A DNA stretch of 64,000 bases from Paracoccus thiocyanatus (GTDB lineage: Bacteria > Pseudomonadota > Alphaproteobacteria > Rhodobacterales > Rhodobacteraceae), in NCBI RefSeq assembly GCF_900156255.1, contig NZ_FTMK01000001.1, positions 186,001 through 250,000 of the forward strand, given 5' to 3'. Made by a program: the position numbers and the translations under genes. A model generated the notes under the pieces. That model ran no database searches. It was not told the DNA's origin and saw only the letters and a program-made list of their open reading frames with translations. Below are positions 54,589-63,707 of the stretch, one piece after another. How positions within the stretch are numbered: position 1 is the stretch's first letter; every line of letters starts with the position of its first letter.

Positions 54589-55916
54589 CAGCTTTTTACC
54601 TTTTCCTGCAATGCCTGGGCTTCGGCGGCGCGGCGCATCTCGGCGCGCTGCTTCTGGCTGTCGGCTGTTGCGGCATCGTCCATCTCGGCCTTGGCGGTGG
54701 TGCCGCCGGGGCGCTCGGCCAGCTTGACGCGGATGCCGCCCTGGGTGATCACGGCGCGGCGCGGCAGGATCGCACGCGTCTCGATCCGGCTGCGCAGGCC
54801 AAGGGTGGTGGTCTGGCGGAAGCAAAGCTCGCCGACCGGGGTCAGCGCCTCGGGCCGGGTCAGCACCTGGACGGCGGCCATCATCCGGCCCTTCTTGCCC
54901 ATGGCAAGGCTTTGCGTCACGTCGATCACCGCCGGGTCGGCGCGGATCTGGTCAAGTGCCGCCGCCAGTTCCTCGCCGCTTTGGTCGTCGATCTCGAACT
55001 GGATGACGCCGACGCGGTCGTCGGTCCGGCCTTGCTCGGCCTCGACCTCGGCCAGGGCAAGGACGCGCAGCACATTGCTCATGCCCTGAAAGCGGCGGGT
55101 GCCGAAGCCGATGCCGCTGCGCGCAAGCCGGCGCGGGCTGGCGCCGATGCCGGGGGCAGGCGCCAGGTAGCGCAGGATGGCGGCGCCGGTCGGGGTGACG
55201 CGCTCGCCCGGATGGCCGTCGTCGTATATGGCAAAGCCCTGCAAAAGCAGCGTCGTCGCCGGGGCGGGCACGGGCAGGCGGCCATGGTCGGTTTCGACCC
55301 AGCCCCGGCCCAGCGGCAGCGCGCCGACCGACCAGCTGCTTGCGCCCGTGCCCACGATCAGCGTGGCGGCGGCGACGATATCGGCGATGGAATCCCAGTT
55401 GCCGACCTCGTGAAAGGCGACCGCGTCCAGTTCCTTGCCATGGACCTGCGCCTCGGCCATGGCGAGTTCGTGGAAGATGCCGATGGCGGTATGCTTGACG
55501 GGTTCGGGCAGGGCGCTGGCGGCAAGGCTGGCGCGCAGATCGCGCCAATGGGTGTGGTGGTGATGGTGCCCATGGTCGTGGTGCGGATGGTGGTGGTGGT
55601 GGTCATGCCCCGCGTGATGGCCGTGGTGATCATGCCCGTGGTCGTCGCGGTGATGGTGGTGATCGCCGTGGTCGTGGTCGTCGTGGTGGTGGTCGTCGGC
55701 CTGGGCGTCGGTCTTGCCGTCCTTGGTCACGACGAAGCGGTGGCCGGTCAGCACGCCGTCGTCATGGGGCAGGGCCTGGGCATCGACATTGGCCTTTAGC
55801 CCGGCCAGCAGCAGATTGGCCTGCACCTCACCTGCCAGTTCGGGCCAGGCATCCAGCAGGGCGGCCACGAACATGTCGCCCGCCACGCCGCCCAGGGCGT
55901 CAAGATGGATATGCAT
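54588..55916 (-). CDS. larC: Nickel insertion protein LarC with histidine-rich loop
   Basis: 442 residues, full length. MHIHLDALGGVAGDMFVAALLDA is the LarC1 start; residues 76-123 hold 30 histidines with Asp and Gly between; then AFHEVGNWDSIADIVAAA and GRGWVETDHGRLPVPAPA, and a LarC2 domain (FEIDDQSGEEL; MGKKGRMMAAVQVL; FRQTTTLGLRSR). LarC inserts nickel in a CTP-dependent reaction; the His loop probably stores or sorts nickel. The start at 55916 has AAGGAA nine bases before it. No frameshift, unlike the two-part Lactobacillus gene. Confidence 0.93.
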   Translation of the reverse strand: MHIHLDALGGVAGDMFVAALLDAWPELAGEVQANLLLAGLKANVDAQALPHDDGVLTGHRFVVTKDGKTDAQADDHHHDDHDHGDHHHHRDDHGHDHHGHHAGHDHHHHHPHHDHGHHHHHTHWRDLRASLAASALPEPVKHTAIGIFHELAMAEAQVHGKELDAVAFHEVGNWDSIADIVAAATLIVGTGASSWSVGALPLGRGWVETDHGRLPVPAPATTLLLQGFAIYDDGHPGERVTPTGAAILRYLAPAPGIGASPRRLARSGIGFGTRRFQGMSNVLRVLALAEVEAEQGRTDDRVGVIQFEIDDQSGEELAAALDQIRADPAVIDVTQSLAMGKKGRMMAAVQVLTRPEALTPVGELCFRQTTTLGLRSRIETRAILPRRAVITQGGIRVKLAERPGGTTAKAEMDDAATADSQKQRAEMRRAAEAQALQEKVKS

Positions 55917-55946
55917 CTGCGCGTTCCTTTTCATTCGCGCCCAAGC

Positions 55947-56471
55947 TTAGCGGGCCGGGTCGTCCAGATCGACCGCAAGGGTTTCGGGCGGCTCCTGGCT
56001 GCCGACCGCCGTTTCGACCGCCGCCTTCAGCACCGCCAGCGCGACGGGCCTGTCCTCGACCATGGCGGCGCAGATCGCCGCCAGGTCGTCATGTTCCGCC
56101 TTGGCGCGCATGAACGCGCCGTCGCTAAGGATGCGCTTGATGCGCAAGGGAAAGCGGCGGCTGGTGCCGTTCCAGCGCAGCTCCAGCCGGGTCTGATAGC
56201 GGCGGATGTCGAAATGCTTGTGCTGGGATTGCAGCACGCGATAGCCCCAGATCCCCAGTTCCGAGGCCAGAAGCAGGGCAAATTCAGCCTCGTCCCCGGC
56301 CTCGATGTCGATCAGCAGCACATAGCCCGGCCGCCCCTTCTTGCCCAGGCTCGACAGAAGCTGGACGTTGCGCGCGCCCATATCGGCCATCTGCGTGACG
56401 ACGCGCCCCAGCAATTCGCCGGGCGCGTCGTCGATCTGGGCCATCAGCAGGATGACGCCGGTATCCGCCAT
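55947..56471 (-). CDS. Stand-alone LarC C-terminal-domain-like protein
   Basis: 174 residues. AQIDDAPGELLGRVVTQMADMG, then SSLGKKGRPGYVLLIDI and a late basic strand, follow the same order as the LarC2 domain (IDD...GELL, MKKxRPG) of LarC, but the protein is only this domain plus a short tail. It precedes a complete larC by 30 bases. It may be a cofactor carrier, a second subunit or a domain that lost catalysis. The ATG at 56471 touches the upstream stop; a GTG at 56474 would overlap it by four bases. Confidence 0.65.
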   Translation of the reverse strand: MADTGVILLMAQIDDAPGELLGRVVTQMADMGARNVQLLSSLGKKGRPGYVLLIDIEAGDEAEFALLLASELGIWGYRVLQSQHKHFDIRRYQTRLELRWNGTSRRFPLRIKRILSDGAFMRAKAEHDDLAAICAAMVEDRPVALAVLKAAVETAVGSQEPPETLAVDLDDPAR

Positions 56472-58258
56472 CACAGGGCCAGGGTGTCGACCGCGACCAG
56501 GGCGGCGGCTTCGGCCTTGGCCTTGGTGCCGGGGATCCCGGCCGAGATGATGCCCGCCGACTGCGCCTCGAGCGCCGCGTCCGAAGGCGACATCCGGCCC
56601 ATGGCGGCGGCCACGACGGCGGGAACGGTGACGTTGATGATCACGTTTCCGGCCAACAGCAACTCGCTGGCAAAGGGCGCCAGCGCCGACAGGAACGGCG
56701 CACGCTCGCGGCCGATGCCCTGCGCGACCTCGGGCACGACGCGGTTGATGATGCCTTCCATGTGGATGGTCTCGTCGCCCAGCGTCACCTCGGCATCCAG
56801 CGCCGGGTCAAAGGCCAGCCAGCGCGCCGCCATCTTGCTGGAGCGGCGCGCGCCCTTGGCGATCTTGGTGAAATGCACCTTGACGGTCTTGCCCTTGGCC
56901 TTGGTCAGCGCCTCGGCGCCGCGCCTTTCGACCAGCAATTGCCGTTCATGATCCAGTTCGCGCACGATGTCGCCCAGGCTCTTGCCCGCGGACAGATCGT
57001 CATAGGTGCGGCAGGCGCGGTCATAAAGCACCCGCGTCAGCACCGGGGTCGAGGACAGGATCATCGCATTCGTCACCGGCCCGTTGCAAACCTGCGTCGC
57101 CTTGCGGCCGATGATGTTCATGGCGATCATCGCGGTGTCGGGGTCGAAGCTGGTGGCCTGCCGCCGTTCGCGCAGGGCCTTGGCCACGCCTTGTTCGGTC
57201 GAGCCGTCCTCCAGCAGGCACAAAAGCGCGATCACCGCATCGCCGCAGACATGGCCCAGCGGCGGGTTGACCGGACCGGCGCCGGCGCCGGCAAGACCTT
57301 CCTCGAAGATCGAGACGATTTCGTCCAGCGCCATGATGCCGATGACGGTCGGCCCGCCGATATCCTTGAGGATCAGGCCCAGATCGCCGATCAGCTTGGC
57401 CGTATCGACTTCCTTGCCGGTGATGCGGACATGCAGCTTTTCGGGCAGGCCGGCGGTGCGCACGGCGGACATGCCCGCGACATAGGCGCTGGTGACCTTG
57501 CCATAGGGGCCGTATTCCTCGCGCACATCGGCGTCGGGATGGATGATTTCCAGGATGGCTGCGGCGCCGAACAGGGCCGACAGGAATTTCTGGCTGGGCA
57601 TGCCGGCGCCGGACATGGCGTCCATCATCGCCTTGGTGCCGACGGCCGCGCCTTTTTCCGCCATGCCGGGAAAGATGAAATCCTCTCCCAGCGCGCCGTG
57701 GCCGACCATCACGCCGCCGCCGACGCCTTCGGGGATGTCGCGGCCCTGGATGGGCGACAGCTCACCCTTGATCATCGCGTCATAGACTGCCGAGACCGCG
57801 GCGAAGCCCGAGATCTTGTTGTTCATCTTGGCCGTCGGCACCGCGGCAAGGCCCGAACGGCTGACGCCCGCGATCATGCGCGCCGAAGAGCCCAGCTTGC
57901 GGTTGCCGGCCGGGATGCCGACCTGGGCATTCGCCCCGGCCAGATAAAGGATGGTGGCCGCGATCAGCGCCGCATTGGCGCCGTCCGCGCCGCCGTCCTT
58001 GGCCACCTGGATCGCCTTGGCCAGCAGGTCGTCGATCGGCTGATGGACGGCATCGGCGAATTTCACCTCGGGGCTGACGCCGCGGCGCAGTTCGGTCGCG
58101 ATCACGTTGCAGACCGCGACGACGGGGATGTTGAGCATCCCGTGACCTCCGGCCAGGGCTTCGACCCGGTCGCTGGTCAGCCAGCCGGGGTTCGACGCCG
58201 CCGCCATGACCGATGCCAGAAGAACCTTTTCGCGCGGCTGATCGGATGTCTTGTCCAT
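56471..58258 (-). CDS. 595-residue protein of unrecognised family, first gene of the lar operon
   Basis: I do not recognise the family. The protein is soluble-looking, has no signal peptide, and is rich in Gly/Ala. Conserved-looking blocks: LAGGHGMLNIPVVAVCN (36-51), ANAQVGIPAGNRKLGSSARM (109-128), PTAKMNNKISGFAA (141-154), EGVGGGVMVGHGALG (177-191), NPPLGHVCGD (331-340), TQVCNGPVTNAM (388-399). Cysteines at 50, 338, 347, 391 and 416. Such Gly-rich, His- and Cys-bearing blocks suggest an enzyme with a bound anion or metal. GGAGG stands eight bases before the ATG at 58258. It ends in direct contact with the LarC2-like gene, so it belongs to the nickel-pincer operon and could be its client enzyme. 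Confidence 0.6.
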   Translation of the reverse strand: MDKTSDQPREKVLLASVMAAASNPGWLTSDRVEALAGGHGMLNIPVVAVCNVIATELRRGVSPEVKFADAVHQPIDDLLAKAIQVAKDGGADGANAALIAATILYLAGANAQVGIPAGNRKLGSSARMIAGVSRSGLAAVPTAKMNNKISGFAAVSAVYDAMIKGELSPIQGRDIPEGVGGGVMVGHGALGEDFIFPGMAEKGAAVGTKAMMDAMSGAGMPSQKFLSALFGAAAILEIIHPDADVREEYGPYGKVTSAYVAGMSAVRTAGLPEKLHVRITGKEVDTAKLIGDLGLILKDIGGPTVIGIMALDEIVSIFEEGLAGAGAGPVNPPLGHVCGDAVIALLCLLEDGSTEQGVAKALRERRQATSFDPDTAMIAMNIIGRKATQVCNGPVTNAMILSSTPVLTRVLYDRACRTYDDLSAGKSLGDIVRELDHERQLLVERRGAEALTKAKGKTVKVHFTKIAKGARRSSKMAARWLAFDPALDAEVTLGDETIHMEGIINRVVPEVAQGIGRERAPFLSALAPFASELLLAGNVIINVTVPAVVAAAMGRMSPSDAALEAQSAGIISAGIPGTKAKAEAAALVAVDTLAL

Positions 58259-58731
58259 GTATTCCTCCAACCGCATGCAGCGGCTTTGACGATTTCCAGG
58301 GGCGGCCCGGCATGTCCTGGGGGCGCGTGCGGCCGGTCGGACAGGCGCGCCATGCTGTCGCCGCGGGATTTTCGGGCTGCCAACTTCAAGGCAGGGTGTA
58401 ATCCATATTTCCGCCGCCGGGCTGCGAAAAGAATTCAGCCGGCATGAGTTTATATGACGGCGCCCCGCGGACCCAGGCGCTCGCGCGCCGGTGCAGGGCG
58501 GCGCATCTGTGCTGATATTTCCGATAATCGGAATTATGTAACAAAACTCCGTCATCCCACCCGCCGGCTGGGCGCATCCCACGGCGCCGGGCTGCAAGCC
58601 GCGGATGCGACTGATTATCCATATCCGATGGAAACGCTTTCTTTTCGCGCGCGCGCATCCTAGTCTGCCGGGACGAATCCACGTCAATATCCGCAGCCGC
58701 CGCAAGCGGCGATCATGAGCAGGGAGGTTTC
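58259..58731. other. Divergent control region of the lar operon
   Basis: 473 bases between divergent starts, no gene seen. AT-richer from about 58400 to 58660 and holding the palindrome at 58519-58533. Confidence 0.55.
58519..58533. promoter_or_regulatory. 15-bp perfect palindrome, probable operator
   Basis: TTCCGAT-A-ATCGGAA, perfect over seven bases each side, in an AT-rich stretch 260 bases before the first lar-operon gene and 198 before the thioredoxin-like gene. Looks like a site for a dimeric regulator; which one is unknown. Confidence 0.6.
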
Positions 58732-59283
58732 ATGGCCGTTCGTCCCCCGGTTTGCGATTTTGGGGCAAGCGCACCCGATTTCACATTGCCCGATCCCGAT
58801 GGTCGCATGTTCTCGTTCGGCGACATAGCCGGGCCGCGCGGCACGCTGGTGATGTTCATCTGCAACCATTGCCCCTATGTGCAGGCGGTCATCGACCGCA
58901 TCCAGCGCGACGCCGCCGAATTGCAAAAGCTTGGGCTGGGCGTCGTGGCGATCTCGGCCAATGATGTGGCCGAATACCCGCAGGACGGCCCCGAGCAGAT
59001 GAAGGCCGAGGCCGAGAAGCACGGCTTCACCTTTCCCTATCTCTATGACGAAAGCCAGGCGGTCGCGCGGGCCTATGGCGCCGAATGCACGCCGGATTTC
59101 TTTGGCTACAATGCCGCCGGCGAATTGCAGTATCGCGGCCGGCTGGACGCATCGGGCCGCAACCCCGCGCCGGCCGATGCCCCGCGCGAGCTGTTCCAGG
59201 CCATGGCCCAGATCGCCGAAACCGGGCAAGGCCCGCGCGAACAAGTGCCCTCGATGGGCTGCTCCATCAAATGGAAGGTGTGA
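58732..59283 (+). CDS. Thioredoxin-family (AhpC/TSA-like) protein
   Basis: 183 residues. Peroxiredoxin-like fold: FGASAPDFTLPDPDGRMFSF and LVMFICNHCPYVQAVIDRI. The CNHC pair is a CxxC redox motif, as in the thioredoxin-like family found widely in bacteria. Cytoplasmic by lack of a signal. GGGAGG precedes the ATG. Function beyond thiol-redox chemistry unknown. Confidence 0.85.
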   Translation: MAVRPPVCDFGASAPDFTLPDPDGRMFSFGDIAGPRGTLVMFICNHCPYVQAVIDRIQRDAAELQKLGLGVVAISANDVAEYPQDGPEQMKAEAEKHGFTFPYLYDESQAVARAYGAECTPDFFGYNAAGELQYRGRLDASGRNPAPADAPRELFQAMAQIAETGQGPREQVPSMGCSIKWKV

Positions 59284-59967
59284 ATGAACGTCTGTCTTGC
59301 CCCCTGCCCCGTGGTCTTCGACCTGGACGGAACGCTGATCGACAGCGTGCCCGACATCCACGCCTGCGTGAACGCCGTGCTGCGCCTGCACGGGGTGGCG
59401 CCGCTGACGCTTGACCAGGTGCGCGGCTTCGTCGGCGGCGGCGTCGACCTGTTGTGGCGGCGCGTCATCACCACCGCCGGCCTGCCGGTCGAAGCGCATC
59501 GCGACCTGGTCGCATCGTTCATGACCCGCTATCACGACGCGACCGGGCTGACCCGGCTTTACCCCAATGTCGCCGAAACCCTGGGGGTCCTGGCCGACCG
59601 GGGCTATCCTTTGGGGCTTTGCACCAACAAGCCGCTGGGACCGACGCGGGCGATCCTGGATCATTTCGGCATCGCGCAGCTTTTCGGCGCGGTGGTGGGC
59701 GGCGATTCCCTGCCCCAGCGCAAGCCCGATCCGGCGCCGTTGCGGGCGGTCTTCGTCGGGCTGGGCGCCGATCCCGCCAATCCGCGCGGCGTCTATGTCG
59801 GGGACAGCGAATTCGACGAGGAATGCGCCAGCAATACCGGCGTTCCCTTCCTGCTGTTCACCCGCGGCTATCGCAAGACCCCGGTCGACAAGATGGTGCA
59901 TAACGGCACTTTCGACGATTTCGCGCATCTGCCGCTGCTGGTCGAGGAGACGGCCGCCATGGGCTAG
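59284..59967 (+). CDS. gph: Phosphoglycolate phosphatase
   Basis: 227 residues. HAD hydrolase: PVVFDLDGTLIDSVPDIHA, FVGGGVDLLWRRV, LGLCTNKPLGPTRAIL and KPDPAPLRAVF, then VGDSEFDEECA. Removes phosphate from 2-phosphoglycolate. Starts at the next base after the thioredoxin-like stop, so co-transcribed. Confidence 0.9.
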   Translation: MNVCLAPCPVVFDLDGTLIDSVPDIHACVNAVLRLHGVAPLTLDQVRGFVGGGVDLLWRRVITTAGLPVEAHRDLVASFMTRYHDATGLTRLYPNVAETLGVLADRGYPLGLCTNKPLGPTRAILDHFGIAQLFGAVVGGDSLPQRKPDPAPLRAVFVGLGADPANPRGVYVGDSEFDEECASNTGVPFLLFTRGYRKTPVDKMVHNGTFDDFAHLPLLVEETAAMG

Positions 59968-60051
59968 CGGCGTCTTGCCGCAGCGCATGACACAAGGCTA
60001 GAACGGAACGATTCGCCGTCCGAACCCGATCGACAGCCCAAGGAGTTCCGC

Positions 60052-60480
60052 ATGGACCTGCGCCAACTGACCCCGGATATTGCCGTCGCCGGCCAGATCC
60101 GCCCCGAGGACTTGCCGGCCCTGGCACAGGCCGGCTTTCGCGTGCTGATCAACAACCGCCCCGATGACGAAACGGGTCCGGGCGAAGATCACGAGGCGAT
60201 GCGCAGGGCGGCCGAGGCGGCGGGAATGCGGTATCACTTCAATCCCTTTACGCCGGGCCAGATCACGCCGCAGATGATCTCGGCCCAGGCCGAGGCGCTG
60301 GCCGATCCCGGCCCCAAGCTGGCCTATTGCCGGTCGGGAAACCGCTCGACCGTGCTTTGGGCCCTGGCGCGGGCGGGGCAAGAGCCGGTTTCGGACCTGA
60401 TCCAGACGGCGGCGCGCGCCGGATACGACCTTTCCGGCGTCCGGCCGCTGATCGAATCGCTGGCGCGCCCAGAGGAGTGA
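60052..60480 (+). CDS. DUF442/TIGR01244 phosphatase-like protein (Blh N-domain type)
   Basis: 142 residues. LTPDIAVAGQIRPEDLPALAQAGFRVLINNRPDDE and the phosphatase-like loop AYCRSGNRSTVLWALA. This domain is usually fused to, or encoded beside, the metallo-beta-lactamase persulfide dioxygenase Blh; here its partner-type gene is 10 kb away at 49679. Exact reaction unknown; a sulfur-transfer or phosphatase role is suggested. Confidence 0.85.
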   Translation: MDLRQLTPDIAVAGQIRPEDLPALAQAGFRVLINNRPDDETGPGEDHEAMRRAAEAAGMRYHFNPFTPGQITPQMISAQAEALADPGPKLAYCRSGNRSTVLWALARAGQEPVSDLIQTAARAGYDLSGVRPLIESLARPEE

Positions 60481-60493
60481 GCGGTCCGGGCCT

Positions 60494-60518
60494 GGAACCC
60501 TGGGGGCTGCGGCGGGTT
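60494..60518 (+). promoter_or_regulatory. EcfG-type promoter candidate before the 24-residue peptide gene
   Basis: GGAAC at 60494-60498 and GGTT at 60515-60518, spacer 16. One mismatch in the -10 box. It lies 63 bases before the ATG. Confidence 0.4.
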
Positions 60519-60581
60519 CTTCTGCGACAGCCTGCAACCGGACGGATGCCCCGCCCGGCCAGCCCAAGGAAGGAAACTGGC

Positions 60582-60656
60582 ATGAATTCGATCATCTATC
60601 TCGTCGGCCTTGTCGTCGTGGTGCTGTTCATCCTGGGGATGCTGGGCCTGCGCTGA
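60582..60656 (+). CDS. 24-residue single-span membrane peptide
   Basis: MNSIIYLVGLVVVVLFILGM then LGLR and stop. One hydrophobic helix with a basic end. GGAAGGAAACTGGC provides a strong ribosome site. Small one-helix peptides with this MNSIIYLVGL...GLR shape are common in Rhodobacterales; function unknown, perhaps a stress-induced membrane modulator, given the EcfG-like promoter. Confidence 0.7.
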   Translation: MNSIIYLVGLVVVVLFILGMLGLR

Positions 60657-60678
60657 CGTCGATTGGTGCTGGCCTTTC

Positions 60679-60704
60679 GCGCCCCCGTGCGTTACCGGGG
60701 GCGC
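60679..60704. terminator. Hairpin between the small peptide gene and typA
   Basis: GCGCCCCCG (60679-60687) pairs with CGGGGGCGC (60696-60704), 8-nt loop. Followed by AAATTC, no T-run; a moderate terminator. Confidence 0.5.
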
Positions 60705-60725
60705 AAATTCTGACAAAGGCCACCT

Positions 60726-62546
60726 ATGGACATCCGCAATATCGCGATCATCGCCCATGTCGACCATGGCAAGACCACGCTGGTCGACCAGCTTCTAAGG
60801 CAATCGGGCAGTTTCCGCGAAAACCAGGCCGTGGCCGAGCGGGTGATGGACAGCAACGACATCGAACGCGAACGCGGGATCACCATCCTGGCCAAGGCGA
60901 CCTCGGTCGAATGGCAGGGCACGCGCATCAATATCGTGGACACGCCCGGCCACGCCGATTTCGGCGGCGAGGTCGAGCGCATTCTAAGCATGGTGGACGG
61001 GGTCTGCCTGCTGGTCGATGCCGCCGAAGGCCCGATGCCGCAGACCAAGTTCGTCACCTCCAAGGCGCTGGCGCTGGGGCTGCGGCCCATCGTGATCCTG
61101 AACAAGGTCGACAAGCCCGCAGCCGATCCCGACAAGGCGCTGGACGAGGTGTTCGACCTGTTCGCCAACTTGGGCGCCAGCGACGAACAGCTTGATTTCC
61201 CGCATCTTTACGCCTCGGGCATCGGCGGCTGGGCCGATGAGACGCTGGAGGGGCCGCGCAAGGGCATGTCGGCGCTGTTCGACCTGGTGCTGCGCCATGT
61301 CAATCCGCCCAAGCAAGTCGCCCGCCAGGACGAGCCGTTCCAGATGCTGGCGACCACGCTGGGCGCCGACCCCTTCATCGGCCGTGTGCTGACCGGCCGG
61401 GTCGAGGCCGGGCGCGCGAAAGCCGGCGATACCATCAAGGCGCTGTCGCGCGACGGCGCGCGCATCGAACAGTTCCGCATCTCCAAGGTGCTGGCATTCC
61501 GCGGCCTGAACCAGCAGCCCATCGACGAGGCGGTGGCGGGCGACATCGTGACCATCGCCGGCATGACCAAGGCCACGGTGGCCGACACGCTTTGCGCGCC
61601 CGAAGTGGACAGCCCCCTGCCCGCCCAGCCGATTGATCCGCCGACGATCAGCGTCACCTTTGGCATCAACGACAGCCCGCTGGCCGGGCGCGACGGCAAC
61701 AAGGTCCAGTCGCGGGTGATCCGCGAGCGGCTGATGAAAGAGGCCGAATCGAACGTCGCCATCAAGGTCGAGGATACGGCCGGCGGCGACGCCTTTGTCG
61801 TCTCGGGCCGTGGCGAATTGCAGATGGGCGTGCTGATCGAGAACATGCGCCGCGAAGGGTTCGAACTGTCGATCTCGCGCCCCCGCGTCATCTTCCGCGA
61901 CGAGGACGGCCAGCGGCTGGAGCCGGTCGAGGAAGTCATCATCGACGTGGATGACGACTATACCGGGGTGGTGATCGAAAAGCTGACCGGCGACCGCAAG
62001 GGCGAGATGGTGGACATGCGCCCGGCCGGGGTCGGCAAGACCCGGATCGTCGCGCATGTGCCTTCGCGCGGGTTGATCGGCTATCACGGCGAATTCATGA
62101 CCGATACCCGCGGCAACGGCGTGCTGAACCGCATCTTCCACGGCTGGACCCCCTATAAGGGCGCGATCCAGGGCCGCCGCCAGGGCGTGCTGATTTCCAT
62201 GGAGGACGGGGTTTCGGTGGCCTATGCGCTGTGGAACCTGGAAGAGCGCGGCAAGATGTTCATCGGCGCCCAGGAACAGGTCTATCAGGGCATGGTCATC
62301 GGCGAGCATTCGCGCGACAACGACCTGGAAGTGAACCCGCTCAAGGGCAAGAAGCTGACCAACGTGCGCGCCTCGGGCACGGACGAAGCGGTGCGGCTGA
62401 CGCCCCCGGTGCGCATGTCGCTGGAAGAGGCCATCGCCTATATCGACGATGACGAGCTGGTCGAGGTCACGCCGAAAAGCATTCGCCTGCGCAAGCGCTA
62501 CCTGGACCCGCATGAACGCAAGCGCCAGTCCCGCGCCGATGGGTAA
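60726..62546 (+). CDS. typA: Translational GTPase TypA/BipA
   Basis: 606 residues. G1 [14 protein letters not shown], switch [11 protein letters not shown]3 [15 protein letters not shown]4 NKVDKP; then EF-G-like domains and the BipA-specific C-terminal domain ([20 protein letters not shown] tail). Binds ribosomes and supports 50S assembly and growth in the cold or under stress. Confidence 0.96.
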   Translation: MDIRNIAIIAHVDHGKTTLVDQLLRQSGSFRENQAVAERVMDSNDIERERGITILAKATSVEWQGTRINIVDTPGHADFGGEVERILSMVDGVCLLVDAAEGPMPQTKFVTSKALALGLRPIVILNKVDKPAADPDKALDEVFDLFANLGASDEQLDFPHLYASGIGGWADETLEGPRKGMSALFDLVLRHVNPPKQVARQDEPFQMLATTLGADPFIGRVLTGRVEAGRAKAGDTIKALSRDGARIEQFRISKVLAFRGLNQQPIDEAVAGDIVTIAGMTKATVADTLCAPEVDSPLPAQPIDPPTISVTFGINDSPLAGRDGNKVQSRVIRERLMKEAESNVAIKVEDTAGGDAFVVSGRGELQMGVLIENMRREGFELSISRPRVIFRDEDGQRLEPVEEVIIDVDDDYTGVVIEKLTGDRKGEMVDMRPAGVGKTRIVAHVPSRGLIGYHGEFMTDTRGNGVLNRIFHGWTPYKGAIQGRRQGVLISMEDGVSVAYALWNLEERGKMFIGAQEQVYQGMVIGEHSRDNDLEVNPLKGKKLTNVRASGTDEAVRLTPPVRMSLEEAIAYIDDDELVEVTPKSIRLRKRYLDPHERKRQSRADG

Positions 62547-62628
62547 TCCGTCCGCATCGGGTGGATTACGGACTTTCGCATTGCCGAAACTCTGCTAGAT
62601 TTGTGCCGAACGGTTTCGGGGGCGGCTG

Positions 62629-63614
<986 letters not shown>

Positions 63615-63707
63615 TCATGCCGCAGATAGGTCATCGCGCCGCCAGAGAAAAGCCCTGCCCGCGCGGCGGTTTTTCGCATCCGCCTGCCCTGCCCTGGGCC
63701 GGGCCGC

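Noticed and set aside
55548..55691. A GTG/ATG-rich run resembling a microsatellite or a toxic small frame.
   Set aside because: It encodes the in-frame histidine loop of LarC on the minus strand.
59999..60025. GGAAC at about 60008 before the DUF442 gene as a further EcfG-type promoter.
   Set aside because: No GTT stands 16-18 bases downstream.
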